Shown: positions 47,591-59,574, counted from the first letter of the stretch. The stretch: DNA of 64,000 nt from Armillaria gallica (GCA_037576215.1 JBANDB010000006.1:5146001-5210000); one strand, 5' to 3'. Numbers and translations: made by a program. The notes: generated by a model not told the origin, from the sequence alone.

Positions 47591-48570
47591 ACTGGGCGTG
47601 TGCAGTCTGCGAAATAATGTTTCTGAAGTTAAATGCTTGGTGCGGTGCGGTGGTGGGGAGAAGGATCAAAGACACAATTCTGCGTCGAGAGCAAATTTAT
47701 GTATTACTTTGTCCATGATTGTCTTGTCTTTGTGCAAGGGTAGCATTGTCTTGGCTTCAAGCTCTCAGTGGCAGCTAGCGACTACAAGGCCCGTGGTTGC
47801 TATATGGATATACTCGGATCACTGCAGTGAAACGAGATTCGGAGAAGAACTTCACATGCTTCCATTTACTCTGGTAACTGTTGTCCTACAAAAACTTGGT
47901 GTGATGAACCTGTTCAATATCAGCGGCAGAAGCGTCTACTTTTGAATTTCTTTTGAATCTTTTGTCGCGTCACTATCGAATATGATCATGACTTGACCTT
48001 GTTTTAAAGCCAACTGTTTTAATGTTTCTCTTTGAATCAAAACCAGTGCCGCTCCTACTCATCGGCTTGGGATGCCAACGTGATAGTTGCGGCTCGAACG
48101 AAGGTATATTCCCGTATAAATACACAGTAGGTAGTGGTACGAAGCCAAGTTACGGTAGTGATCGATACGAAAATCAAAACAATGTAAAACAAAAGACGGC
48201 GTAGCCGTCGGCCCGGTGGCTGTGAAACCACAATCCTCAACAAGTGCGTGTCAATCAGGCTAGTTGCTTACGCCGCGGCTCTTGGACACAAAACGAGATT
48301 GGATTTACCTGATATCCTGGTTTTCATGAATTAGAAGCATTATTTATGTTACTTCCGAAAAGCTACTGCCGGCAAAAGCAACGGCAAAGGATCGGATACA
48401 GCGGCCCGGGTGCCTACCTGGACGAAGCCGCGGATCCGCAATTCCATTTCCTATCTTGCTTCCGTCCCTATCAACCAACTGTATGAAAGGTTCAGGCATC
48501 CAGGATTATCTTCTATACAACCCCTACAGACAGGGGAAAATACTTTGACGTCCGCTTGTCCTTGAGCGCC
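47591..48570. other. Intergenic, no gene seen
   Basis: 1 kb spacer between divergent F-box and hydrolase genes. No recognisable feature. Confidence 0.45.
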
Positions 48571-50122
48571 ATGGCCAAACCTGCATCTTACAATCCTGAC
48601 TCACCCAACGAAAAGTATGTTCCTCTGCCTTCGGCGCCGCTTGTTACTTTGAGCGAGAATGCGGTTCTTCAACCACCTTTGACTCGCCGCGGAACAGGTC
48701 CTGGAATGATTATTTTCCTTCCTCCAGCATCAGCATTCAAAACCAGTACCGAAGGTGATAAGACCTTGGATCCGGAACCAGTGCAGAAATGGGCTGAGGA
48801 AGGCTTCGCTATTGTCGGTGTCACTCCATCTGCATCGGGTTGGTCTGTAGAAGAAAGTATAGCGAAAGGCGTTGATGCTCTGCTGGATCTGAAAGAACTT
48901 GACATCAAAGACAAGTTTGCCGTTACTGGTGCGTAAAGACAAGTTCGACTTTTATTCTTCTGTTTATTAACATCCCAGCTTTCAGTCTTTTATCCCGATA
49001 TTCTTTGCACTGTGCTTGACGCAATATCGAGAGATCCACGTATTTCGTGTGTTGTCTCATTTGGTGTGGCTTCGGCAGTGACGTCTACCGTTCCCATAGC
49101 TTTCCACGTTCCAACATCATATGAAGCGCCTGAAACCAGTGCGTCAACTTCAATTTACAAGTACAAGACTCCGTCGCCATACTTTGTCCTCCCTCAAGCT
49201 GAGGATTACAAGCCAACGTTCGCCTCTATTGCACATACGCGGAATGTTGTCTTTCTCCAGAAGCATATCGGCGGTCCCCATTTTGATATTGAGGCAATCT
49301 GGGATGAACACACTTATTTCGAATTCGAAGTTCGAAGTGTGTCCCAGACAATGGGAACGATGGTGGTATGTTGTTTACTTAGTGGCTTCTATGGAGTGAC
49401 TATGGATGACCTGAACATCGTGGTTCATAGCAAGAGCCCTATGTCAATCATGTTACCACTGTAAGTTGTTTGTATGCTGTTTCACCCGCTGAATTACTAC
49501 GTGACATCATAGATGACTGGTGGCATCGGCCGACAAAATTTGACTGCCTTCTATCGAGATCATTTCATCTTTGCGTAAGTTAATCTCGCAAAACCTATGC
49601 CAGTTCGCCTTATCCCGGTCGTAAGTAACCCAGCTGATACCGAACTTGAAACTGTTTCACGAACCGTCGGTCCTGATCGCATCGTTGGTGCGTGTCTTTC
49701 TATCGCTTGATCAACTTCCGACGCATCTCTCAACATTTTCTTTCATAGAGGAGTTCATCTTCAAATGCACCCATGACAAGACTATCGACTGGCTTCTACC
49801 TGCTGTTCCTCCAACGGGGAAAAAGCTAGAGATCCCGATGCTTGGCGTAGTGAACGTACGTGGTGATCGACTATATCATGGTTAGTGTCTCTGTATAATC
49901 ATAGATTGTTATTGCACTCATCCGTTGCTAGAACACATTTGGTGGGACCAGGGAACTGTCCTATTGCAAGCAGGACTTATCCCCACTCACGTACCATTCC
50001 CCCTTGAAGACGGAAAGCAGATGCTTCGTCTTCCTGTTGCCGGACAGAAATGTGTGAGACTGCTGGTCAACGAAAGAGATGGGAAAAGTAATGAAATGTT
50101 CGAATGGGGTGTCCGGGGGTAG
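48571..50122 (+). CDS. Dienelactone hydrolase-like / SnoaL-like two-domain protein
   Basis: ATG at 48571 in a strong context (GCCATGGCC). The N-terminal part resembles a degenerate alpha/beta hydrolase of the dienelactone type: MIIFLPPASAFKTS, WAEEGFAIVGVTPSASGW, ALLDLKELDIKDKFAVT, then, after an intron, CVVSFGVASAVTSTVPIAF and HIGGPHFDIEAIWDEHTYFE. After an intron follows an NTF2/SnoaL-like half: GGIGRQNLTAFYRDHFIFA, SRTVGPDRIV, EEFIFKCTHDKTIDWLLPAV, EIPMLGVVNVRGDRLYH, EHIWWDQGTVLLQAGL. The usual nucleophile elbow GxCxG/GxSxG was not found in what I could join, so hydrolase activity is doubtful. About 430 residues. Likely cytosolic; substrate unknown. Confidence 0.75.
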
Positions 50123-50790
50123 AAATGACAATTATTGACTAGATTTGTATCTGTATTATTAGGCATTCATCGGAAGGCGGTAAATGAAGTGAGCGGAAGA
50201 TGAGAGTTTCGAGACAGTTGCGGAGATTCCTGAGCATACTTCAGTGTTGTGGATCTATTCTCAGAGCTCATCGATAATTGGCGGAATCCCTGCTCTCATG
50301 ATGTATTCAAAAAAAGCCCGTCAGGTGTATAGGCCAACGCGGAAACCTGTAAAAATCGAGGAATTAAATTAGGGGTGCTACCTTCCAAGAAGAGGACGAT
50401 AGACGTGAGCCTGTGCTGTAAGTCTTTTTGCGTTCAAAATTCGGCAACGACATGCACAGAAGCAATTACCCGGAGACTTGAAAGTTCTGTTGTTTACGGG
50501 CCGAAGAGACCCTGGAAGTTAGGGCAGCAGAAATAACACCCCGAAGTCTACAATCCTGCCAAATGTTAATGGTGTGGAGTGGTGCCTTGGGGCCTGATAA
50601 TTGAAGGGGTCATCGAAAGTTAGTCTGGTGTAGTCTCTCCTAGACAGATGGACGATACACACCTATTGAGGAAGGGAGAGACGGTGTGTATGTAGTCTGT
50701 TATCTAAGTCGATCGAGTTATGGACAACTGACCCTATTATGTAATTTGGTAAAAACGTGGTCACGACGCGTCATTAATTCCATGCGAATC
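50123..50790. other. Intergenic with third R1 repeat piece
   Basis: Contains the R1 end segment at 50636-50690 (TCTCCTAGACAGATGGACG, CACACCTATTGAGGAAGGG). No gene. Confidence 0.55.
50636..50690. repeat. Dispersed repeat R1, end fragment
   Basis: About 55 bp nearly identical to 30356-30410. Confidence 0.7.
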
Positions 50791-51600
50791 ATCTACATCA
50801 ACTTCTTCAACGCTTCCAACTCCATCATCAGCGGAATTCCATCCGAGAACAGCGAGGCCGTATAGAAGAATTCCGGTCCTCGCAGTACCCTCCATACCCC
50901 CATATGTTCAATCTCTCGCTACCTCGACACCACTCAAAAGCCCTGTTGCGCTGCGACAGCCAGAATCGAAGCAAGTCAATCACAACTTGATATTTGTTGC
51001 AAGATACAATTTTGACGAGACTAGCGCCGGAACGTCGAGCCTCCACAATGGTGTCATGGCATAGAGAAATTCCCTGGATTTGGAACCCCGAGAGTTCGGA
51101 TACCTACCAGACTCGTTAAAAAATTTTACAGAGAGTAATAAACGGTATTCACGTACTATGTTACTTGCCAACCCAATTGTTGGCGTAATCACGACCCCAA
51201 CCGGTTTCTTTTTAGCCTTAAACCCAGCATACGAATCCGGATCATCGTGTACATCAATATGAGCCAGAATGGGAGCTGTAAAATATGCTGATTTTCCGTC
51301 GCCGGTAGCTGTGCAAACAAGGAGGTTGTCGCCGTCGAGGATATAAGGGATGAACTCTTGCTGGTGATCACGGAGACCGTCCTTCCACTGCGGAATGCGA
51401 CGTGCTACAACACGTTTAAGTGCCTCCGAGCCTTGAGGTGTCTTCTATGCATGCATAAGGGACATAATGCCAATATATTGAGTGCGTTGCAGGACGTTGT
51501 CGAAGAATAAAGGCAAGCCGGTAAATTCTTGCGCGGTGACATAATTGCCAGATTATGTAAAATTTGTAATAGACCCGATCGTCCATACCTTTGGGCGCGA
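50791..51600 (-). pseudogene. RecQ-like DEAD/DEAH helicase remnant
   Basis: On minus: TAQEFTGLPLFFDNVLQ, RTQYIGIMSLMHA, a TAG stop (51447-51445), then in the same frame KTPQGSEALKRVVARRIPQW, DGLRDHQQEFIPYILDGDN, Walker A region CTATGDGKSAYF and GVVITPTIGLASNIVREYR. Further pieces (IVEARRSGASLVKIVSCN) follow out of order or frame. This is only the front part of a superfamily 2 helicase core (motif Q/I/Ia). No DEAH box, no motif VI and no start are seen, so it is a broken copy. Helicases of this type are often multiplied and decayed in agaric genomes. Confidence 0.78.
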
Positions 51601-52866
51601 CGACCACCAGACTAACCTTTTTCTATCTTCCATTTTCATGTCTTCATATTTTCCAGCGTCGTTCAATCGGCTTTAAGGGAGCAGTATGTCCAGCAGTTTT
51701 GCCATGATTGGACCTTCGTTTGACTTTCAAGGCCTTGTCTTTTACTGGCATGTCTGAGTCGACGACTGCGGTGTAGTCGCTCACGAGATCTAGAACACAA
51801 TCACTCATGTTCGACGCTTAGCAGGGGAATAGAGATGTTTATTCAATAATTTATTGATTCCATTCTGAGTGAGCAAGCTACACTAAGCCATGACACGGAT
51901 ATGGCGTAGGATCACGTTACTAGGTTTACGAACGTAGACCTACAGAGACCTTGACAAGCAAGGTAATCAGAAAAATACAGTCTGGCTCCGAACCTTGAAG
52001 TCCCGGACGTTTATCTGGTCACGATTTGTCTTCTGATATAGCTCATAGTAAACCTGCTTTCTCAAGGGGCTCGGCTGGGTAAACTTGGGCTATCGCTTTC
52101 TTTCCACACACATCGCCTCGTGGCTTGCCGATGACCGTTCTTGGGATGTTGCTTGGCTCTTCTTCTACCTCGTGGGTCGATCTGGATCTCCTTATCTGAT
52201 GATCATCTTTCAACACAATCGGCGCTCATGAGTCGAGCAGGAAAGACAAATGGATTTGGTCTTCAATCCGAGTCCCCGACCGCCGTGATGGAAGGGCCTC
52301 TGCCTTCGGTCTTCCTCCTTCTTTTTGGATTTATCCTACGCCGACAATTTCTCCTCCGAGGTCCGCTCGGATGACCATCAGATGACAGGATATTTACTGA
52401 TCAAGTGGTACTTCGCTGTAGGTAAGCCTGAGCAATCTCCTCTTTGATCGTCGCTGGAAATGGACCTCAATCTGAAAGGTTTACACAGCTGTCACATCGG
52501 GCTTCTGACAATGCTCCTTTCTAGACAGTAGCTCCCGCACGTGTCTGATTTTCACTTATCTTTTTCCATAGTTGGAACTCGCAGAAATCAATCTTGTGCT
52601 ACATAACTCTGATTATCCTCCCATACCCGGTGCTGAACTTGCTCCACCATCAAGGGGCTCATCTTCGTGATCTTCCAATGGCCAACCCTCATGTCAAACG
52701 CTTCGCTCGCGCGCTGTATAATGACCAGTGCTCGGTGGATCAAGCCCCGATATTCATTCACAACTAAAAATATGCCCTTGCTGTTTAAGGTTCTGCATCT
52801 CTGAAAGAGTATTAAATCTGTCTCACCCGGGCTCAAGGCCTTAGGATCTGGTCTTGTCGCCTCGTA
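51601..52866. other. Intergenic, no gene seen
   Basis: Short open frames only (52141-52374, 52588-52836), none protein-like. Contains the inverted partner (51936-51968) of 40899-40931. Confidence 0.45.
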
Positions 52867-54802
52867 ATGAAGATCTCACAATTCTGCCTCGGTATCGCCG
52901 CCTGCTCAGTCCTCGTAGCAGGTGACCTCCAGAGCAGAGATGCGCCTCCCGAGAGACTGGAAGTTCCCATTTCGGTTGACAGCAACAAGAAATATTCCGT
53001 TCATGTGAATATGGTACGTCTGTTTATTGTGCGTTACTTAATTTGTTCTCAGTGGCTCTCCAGTCTCCAGGGCCTCAATCTCAAAACTTCACGTTTGCAC
53101 TCAGTTTTGGAACAGGATATACTATTGTCGCGGGAACAGCGTGTGATGACTGTGATGGTGTTACGCCGTTAGTTCCTCTCAATCTTGAACGATAAGCTTC
53201 AGAAAAGCTCATGCATGTTCCTCTAGATATAACCAAAGCGCATCTGCGACTGTCGAACAGCTACCAGGCAGTCGAAATGTTTCCGTCATAAATGGCACTG
53301 CGGGGGGCAACCTCATCACGGAGGATTGCAGCCTTAGGCTGAGCAATGGATCTGGCTGGTTTACCCTAATCAAACCAGTAAGTTCATTAGAGTCCTGGTA
53401 TCTCACACAGCGTTCTCATGACCCTAGTTATCCTTGCGAATCAATCCGATTCGCTAATCTCTCCTGGACACACTGGAATCATAGGTCTTGGGACTAACGC
53501 TAGTGCGTTTTCCGTGATCGGGTTATCTGACCTTTGCTGACCGACCGTGTGTAGGGGATGGCGATTTTGATGCTACTGTCTTTGGGGGTTTTCTGTCACA
53601 AAACCCGTCTCAGACAAACTTTAGTTTCGGCATGGCGCTCAATCAAGCACCAGATGATACACAGTCTATTGCATCCGACTCAGATGCCAATGGTGGTGTG
53701 TTTCATTGGTTCCAACCGGATCCTTCGTACTACGATGGCGACGTGGCATGGAAGAACATGGTTCCGTCCAACTCTAGCAGTCTCGCGGCAGATTTCCATG
53801 TGATGATGGATAGCTGGACATTCACGACATCCTTGGGGAATAGTTCGCAAAGTGGAGATCTAGTCACGCTCATTGATCCAATGTACTCCACGATGACTTT
53901 TCCTCAAGGAGCTGCAGCCCTCGTGTGTGGGTGCTTTCCTATATTTCCTCCGTGTTTACCTTGTTGATTGAACTAAATCGTATCAGATGCCGGTGTTCTG
54001 GGTGCTTCAGTCGTGGCCAACACTTCGCTCATCAACATATGGGGTGTACCTTGCATGTCTAAAATGAATCTCACGCTCACCTTTGGTGACGTCTCGTTTT
54101 TGGTCGACGAATCAGTTCTGGTGCGAAATCAAAGTGGACAGTGCTTTGGCACCATTGAAGAATGGTCGTCGCCGTCAAGTACGGAATACCTTTTGGGATC
54201 TAATTTTCTCTCTTCAGTCTATGTGTCAGTGACTCCGTTATTTTTTCATTAATTATCCTTATCTTTCTCTTCATCGCAGAATATTTACCGTATCCAGCGC
54301 GACTGATGGTATGGTCGGGTTTGCACAGCGGGCAGTCAACGTAAGCTCAAAAAGGCTGAACGCGGCCTCTATTGTCGGTGTCGCTCTGGGATCAGCCGCC
54401 TTTGCTATTGCCGTCATCGTAGTCGCCGTGTTGATTTATCGTGCTCGTCGTAGGAGAAGACCGACTGCAGCCGATAATGATATCACTCCTTACACCCCCA
54501 ACACACCCCTCTCCGGTTCGACTTTAAAGTCAAAGTCACCACCTCTATCTCCAGAGATAGTGACAAGTTATACGCCACCTTCCACCGGCTATGGCTATTC
54601 TGTAGGTGCTACGTCGAATCGTTCGGATTCACCTTCACAGGGAGCCCCAGACCATCCGCCGCCGTACTCTGGACAAGGCAGCGGACTCATGCAAGTTGTG
54701 GAAAGGCGGGGACAGGAGGAAATGCCTGCGGTGCACATTGGACCACCACCTGGAGGCAAACGAATCAGGAATAATTCTTCCACGTTGTTGGGCACGAACT
54801 AA
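52867..54802 (+). CDS. Membrane-anchored aspartic-protease-like protein, catalytic residues missing
   Basis: Signal peptide MKISQFCLGIAACSVLVAG. The ectodomain has a pepsin-like layout: QSQNFTFALSFGTGYTIVAG, IIGLGTNA, the exon with GDFDATVFGGFL, SSLAADFHVMMDSWTF, VLGASVVANTSLINI where the second catalytic DTG/DSG would lie, and FLLGSNF-like LLGSNFLSSVYVIFT, the standard closing strand. Neither catalytic Asp motif is present (TIVAGTACDDC and VVANTS instead). Many N-glycosylation sequons. A TM helix (ALGSAAFAIAVIVVAVLIY), stop-transfer RARRRRR and a Pro/Ser-rich cytoplasmic tail follow. Probably a surface binding or sensing protein built on an inactive A1 fold. The border of exon 2 is chosen at CTCCAG|TCTCCAGGG to keep frame. 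Confidence 0.75.
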
Positions 54803-55064
54803 TGCATTTTTAGCTTATGCGATTTCCCTTTGATAATGCGTTTGGAAGTTTTATGTACTAGTGAAAATTTTACTTCGGATTTTGTCCCTATATCATAGAC
54901 AGCTCAAGGTTATTGGGATTACTAAATCTATGGACTCAAGAAAGAGCAAGAAAGTAAGTTAACGCGGTCACGTGTGCTATCTGTCGAGGCTCTTGCCAAA
55001 CAGATCATCATTGACTTGTTTCTCGAATTTCAACTTGTACGTAACTCTGATCCTTACCACCATC
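54803..55064. other. Short intergenic spacer
   Basis: Tandem, same-strand spacer. An in-frame ATG at 54972 precedes the chosen GT25 start. Confidence 0.5.
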
Positions 55065-56285
55065 ATGAGTCTCAGCCGAGGCTTCATGTACTCCGCCATT
55101 CCAGGCAGTGAAGCCATGCTCGGTGCTCATGGGCCATACGGTCGGTCGACCCCGTTAAAGACCTTTTCCTTGATAACAATATCCGTATCTCTTCTGTTTT
55201 TCTGGTTTTGGTTATTCCTGGAAACGCCCTACGAAGTAGCCTCTCTTGGCAAAGCGATCCACGTATCTCAACAGAAGGACGTTTTGGACAAATCTAAGAT
55301 ATTTGTCGTCTCTCTTCCGCGTCGTCACGACCGCCGAGCGCAAATAGAGTACCTGCGGTCATTTCTGGGGCTTCAATGGACGTATTGGGATGCCGTAGAG
55401 GCGGAGGATGAGCGGATAAGTACTATTCTCGACAAGGTACACTCTATCCGCAGCGAAGCAGCCAACCTTAGCATCGACACCATTCCTGAACGCATTCGGT
55501 TACCCTTCCGATGGCCAGGCAACGTCGACACTCTTGCGCGAAGCAATGTATCACTTGCTGCTACCGAAGCGTTATTTTGGGCGTTACCTACGTCATCACC
55601 TCCGTCATCACCTCCATCTGAGCAAAATGCATCCCGCCTGCCTCTAACCTGCGCTATCGCCGATTTTACCATCTTGCCCTACGATGCAGATCTCCCGGAG
55701 CACAAGATTCTCAACGCTCCGCGAGTCGCATGCTGGGAATCTCATCTATCAGTCATCAAAGAAATTGCTGAGTTGGAGAAGGATACCTTTGGCGTTGTCT
55801 TGGAGGATGATGTCGACCTAGAGAAGGATATTAGAAGCCGCTTAGACCGCGTCTGGTCATATTTACCAGACGACTGGGATATGGTATACCTAGGTCGATC
55901 TCGATTTTCCTCTTCTGGCTTACTCTATTCTCACATTACTACAGGACACTGCTGGGGCAACGAAACTTACTACCCCGCACTAACCCCCTTCACGTCTCCC
56001 AACGAGAGCCAACTGCATCCGTCAAAAAAACCCAAATGCACTCACGCCTATGCTGTTTCGCCAATCGGCGCCCGACGACTGTTACTCTACCTTACCCATC
56101 CGCCATTCGCGTATTCGCGAGCAATTGACCAGGCTTATGCATGGTTGATCAAGACTGAACGCATTAAGAGTTTCTCCCTTGTGCCAAGTGTGGCCGTTCA
56201 GACGAAGAACGACCTTAGTGATATCAGCCAGGAGAAATTGAGCGTCTGGAAGGAAACGCTGATCGATGGAGTATTCGAGATCTAA
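55065..56285 (+). CDS. Glycosyltransferase family 25-like protein
   Basis: Single exon. Start chosen at 55065 (MSLSRGFMYSAIPGSE, context ACCATCATG). The ATG at 54972 would add 31 hydrophobic-poor residues. Short cytosolic N-terminus, a TM anchor (FSLITISVSLLFFWFWLFL) and a Golgi-type type II layout. Catalytic part: KIFVVSLPRRHDRRAQIEYL (the GT25 start motif), LTCAIADFTILPYDA, ACWESHLSVIKEIAE, VVLEDDVDLEKD (DxD-like metal-binding site), LPDDWDMVYLG and THAYAVSPIGARRLLLYL. Transfers a sugar, probably galactose or glucose, to a glycan or protein; acceptor unknown. About 406 residues. Confidence 0.85.
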   Translation: MSLSRGFMYSAIPGSEAMLGAHGPYGRSTPLKTFSLITISVSLLFFWFWLFLETPYEVASLGKAIHVSQQKDVLDKSKIFVVSLPRRHDRRAQIEYLRSFLGLQWTYWDAVEAEDERISTILDKVHSIRSEAANLSIDTIPERIRLPFRWPGNVDTLARSNVSLAATEALFWALPTSSPPSSPPSEQNASRLPLTCAIADFTILPYDADLPEHKILNAPRVACWESHLSVIKEIAELEKDTFGVVLEDDVDLEKDIRSRLDRVWSYLPDDWDMVYLGRSRFSSSGLLYSHITTGHCWGNETYYPALTPFTSPNESQLHPSKKPKCTHAYAVSPIGARRLLLYLTHPPFAYSRAIDQAYAWLIKTERIKSFSLVPSVAVQTKNDLSDISQEKLSVWKETLIDGVFEI

Positions 56286-56736
56286 ACTCTATTTCTGACA
56301 ATATTCTTCGATTTCCTTGGATTTGGGCCAATTGTATGTAATTTGGATGGTCTTTGTTATATTGTTGTTCCATGGTACTCGCTGAATGTTCATAATATGT
56401 ATAGATATAATACTCTAAGTGGTTCCACTACTCGTCGAAGTACTCTTCACAGAAACGCGATTCTATCTCCTTTCCCTCGCACGAATTGCCGAAAAGGCGA
56501 ACTCGGTGACGCCTCCACTTAAGAATCTTCAAACAGTTCAAGCAATGACCAGACCGGTTTGAAACTCTTGGCTAGGAGGCTACCCTTCGAAATCCTCAGG
56601 CGTTTCGCGACTTCAAAGGACCTTCTGAGGTACGACTCTGTCCAAATACAGCATCATACTTTCATCTGGCGGCAACAGACGCGCTCTATTTCGTAAACGA
56701 ATAAGTGTACACTTACATCCCTGGTAAACTTGAAAG
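56286..56736. other. 3' intergenic spacer, no gene seen
   Basis: Convergent spacer between the GT25 gene and the following minus-strand gene. At 56455-56520 a TTTCCCTCGCACGAATTGCC-like stretch echoes the coding end at 56759-56800, suggesting a short duplicated 3' piece of the neighbour gene. Confidence 0.4.
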
Positions 56737-57732
56737 TCAACTACCAAGGTTCAGACCAATCTCCTTTCCATTGGCATCCTTCCTTGCACGAACCGCCCAA
56801 AAGGCAAATTCAGTATCATCGCCATTCCCATGACCTTTGCGCTTGTACAAGCTGCTATAAGAGATCATCAAGCTGAAGAACCCTTCAAAAAGTTCGATCA
56901 GGGACCCATCAGGATTCGCCTTCGTCCAAACACGTTTCATTATGAACTTTCCACGAGCGGTCTGAATTCCGCATCCTCCGTCGATAATGCCGGTATTGGC
57001 AGTAACTGCAGGACCGCTCTCCATGTCGGAGTCACGCGCGAGGAAGAAGGACTTTTGGTGCTCCGTATAGGAAAGCTTGTTCACCGCCTTGATGCTCTCG
57101 AGAGATAAATCGTATGGCAAGCACTCCATAGGATCACGGAGGGCCCGGGAACCTGCTACGCCATCCTTCGTGTAAGGCGCATCAGGAAGAACGATCTGGG
57201 CGCTGAAATCAGGCTTCGCCTGGTAGGTAAGGATTGTCTTGTGGAGTTCTTCGTATTGCGGCGTCGACGAAGAGTTGGTAGGGAGGTAAACTTTGGACAG
57301 AAAAGGCAGGACCATGGCGTAAAGGTCGAATTTGCCAGAAAAGACGGGTCCGTTATCCTCTTCCTTCTGGTAAGGGTGCAATGATCAATTTTCGCAGTTG
57401 GTGAAAAAGATATCGACGCACTTGAGTCTCCGAAACTGCAGACTAGACCAAAATCAGGTTAGATGATAAGCGTCGAAATAAATGCGCACTTGGACATCAT
57501 TCTTGCTATGGCTTGCCGTTTCAGCAATCTTCGCGCGTTTCCCTACCTCCTCCGCCATTTTAGACGCGTCAAGGCTAGGAGACCGCGGTCGCTTCTCCCC
57601 GACATTCGCCGCCGGAGCGGCCTTCTTGGAAGAAGCTTTCTTGTTTGTCGCAGCGGGTCGTCCTTTTTCTGGAAAGCACGCTTTCATTAGCAGGGTAACA
57701 GGTAACTCCAGAGCTTGACTCACTGGTGGCAT
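56737..57732 (-). CDS. Hypothetical protein with basic N-terminus
   Basis: Three exons: MPPVSQALELPVTLLMKAC with a Lys/Ala-rich block (KKASSKKAAPAANVGEKRP, VGKRAK) that looks like a nuclear signal; a tiny exon SAVSETQ between GTGCGC and GTGCGT donors; then KEEDNGPVFSGKFDLYAMVL to GLNLGS. The main exon has YLPTNSSSTPQYEELHKTIL, SFFLARDSDMESGPAV, FIMKRVWTKANPDGSLIELF, LFEGFFSLMISYSSLYKRK and EFAFWAVRARKDANGKEIG. About 300 residues. Not recognised. A TATA box sits 45 bp above the start. Confidence 0.75.
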
Positions 57733-58769
57733 AGTGAGCGGTCAGATTTTGGGGGAATGAACGGGGTGGTACAAGCTTTTATATACACGGGGCGGGGCGG
57801 CGGTGGCGAGGATCGAAGCGGAGGTCGAGGCGTGTCTTGAAATTTGAACCCGTCGAAGCTTAATGCCAAAAAAGAACGCCTCGTGGTTCGGTTCGATGCA
57901 ACCAGGTCCGAGGGGGCATCCTATAGTTACACCGGTAAGATGTCTTTTTTGTTTTGGCAAACCTGGATTTTGAGCAACATTTTAGGAGCATGATATGAGG
58001 GTCAAAAAAGTCGCGTTTTGGAGGATGTAAAAACCCATGCCACCCGCCAGAGATGAATTTCGGGAGCATCCAAGTTTTATGTAAAATCTGTGCCAAATTC
58101 GACCTCCTGGAACGTCACCTTATTGTGCGAATGTCATGTCGTGGGTCCCCTTCTCTAACTTGTAAGCTGCGGCAAACGAGATGTTGGGTATTGTGCCGAA
58201 AGCGGACACTGATCCTTGTATACTTCATTCGAATATAGTTCGTAAACCAAGCGACCTCTCAGCTGGGTAGGTAGTCTCTCCAGTAATCAAACCATCGTTG
58301 AATTCGATATACTTATTATCTGCGGTGTATACGATACAGAAGTAGCAATCCTGATACAAGATATGAGCGCTTGAGCAAGCATTGATGGTCGAAAAGAATA
58401 GACTCACAATGGAAAGGCCGCGTCGAATCCTCTTGCCGCGCTACAATGTGTTCCTCCAATGATCTGCACACTATTGAGACGCATATATTTTGCATCAGGA
58501 AGGTCGTCAGATATCGCTCTTCTCGAGATTGAAACTTGGCTCTAAGGCGTCGACATCGGATTTCGTTCGCAGTTGGACAGACGTGTGTACCCACGAACTG
58601 GATAAATTCATGACGAGGATGCCGTCGACTCAGCAGTTGCAAAATTCTGATAGCACAGAAGGTGGTGGTTGCGGCGAAAGAGGGGAGCCTGGGAACAACC
58701 GTCCCTTTGCCAGTTGCCAGGTCAGCTTGCCCTATACCGTCCATATCCTCCTGATGTCAACGATGCAGC
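57733..58769. other. Divergent spacer with one doubtful minus-strand frame
   Basis: On minus, 58744-58316 is an open frame of 142 codons, and alternative splicing in it gives IIGGTHCSAARGFDAAFP. Neither reading has a recognisable family or convincing exon phases, so no gene is called. Confidence 0.35.
57776..57785 (-). promoter_or_regulatory. TATA box of the hypothetical gene at 56737-57732
   Basis: TATATAAAAG on minus, about 45 bp upstream of the ATG. Confidence 0.6.
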
Positions 58770-59574
58770 ATGGACCAGGCAGCGACGTCGCTGGCCCAGC
58801 ACCTTGTCAATAAACTGCAACAGTGGGTACTCGTCACGGTATAGAAGAGCACTGTTGTTGACGCTGTACAGGACACCGACCAATGACCGACTCCTCGTAG
58901 GCATCTGCGGAATCCCAGCGTCGGGCAAATCAGTATTTTCTGACCTCTTGGAGCGATGCACGAACGAGCTGCTGGAGACATCTGGACAGCAATCTCGCGC
59001 GGTGCTCGTCGGGCTCGATGGATGGCATCTCACTCGGGCTCAGCTGGACCAGTTTCCTGACCCCAAATTGGCGCATTCCAGGCGTGGAATCCACTGGACG
59101 TTCGACGGCCCAGCGTACCTTGCATTCGTGAAGAGTCTTCGTACACCGTTGGACGCGTCGCCCGTCATCACTGCCCCATCTTTCGACCATGCAGTCAAGG
59201 ATCCGACCCCAGATGCGGTCACCATTCGACCTCACCATCGTATCGTCATTATCGAAGGGTTGTACACCTGCTTATCTGTTGATCATTGGGCAGAGGCGGG
59301 TCGTTTGCTGGATGAACGCTGTTACCTTCGTTTGGATATGGAAGAGGCGAGGCAGAGGCTGGTGAAGCGCCATGTATTGACCGGGATCACACAGACTTTG
59401 GATGATGCCCACCTTCGTGCAGAGCAGAACGATATGCCCAGTAAGTATTCCATCTCCTAGTACTTCATGCTTCAATTGAAACTCCTCTTAGATGGTACCT
59501 TCATTATTGAAAACATGTTGGAGCCTACAAGAATCATCGATAGTGTTGAAGACCCTGCCTTCAAACCCGCTTGA
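58770..59574 (+). CDS. Uridine kinase-like P-loop kinase (YFH7/PanK-like)
   Basis: ATG 58770 (MDQAATSLAQHLVNKLQQ). A GTGGGT..TACAG intron keeps frame into TPTNDRLLVGICGIPASGKS, a Walker A site. Then VGLDGWHLTRAQLDQFPDP with the DGWH substrate-side motif, RRGIHWTFDGPAY, PSFDHAVKDPTPDAV, VIIEGLYTCL (Walker B-like) and DERCYLRLDMEEARQRLVKR, a lid. The last exon is NGTFIIENMLEP to AFKPA. About 235 residues. The family phosphorylates nucleosides, sugars or pantothenate-like substrates. Closest in layout to the yeast YFH7-type kinase of unknown substrate. The long open frame upstream of the ATG runs through the intron and is not used. Confidence 0.87.

Noticed and set aside
58316..58744. 142-codon minus-strand open frame next to the P-loop kinase
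   Set aside because: No family resemblance, and alternative spliced readings are equally good; probably divergent promoter DNA.
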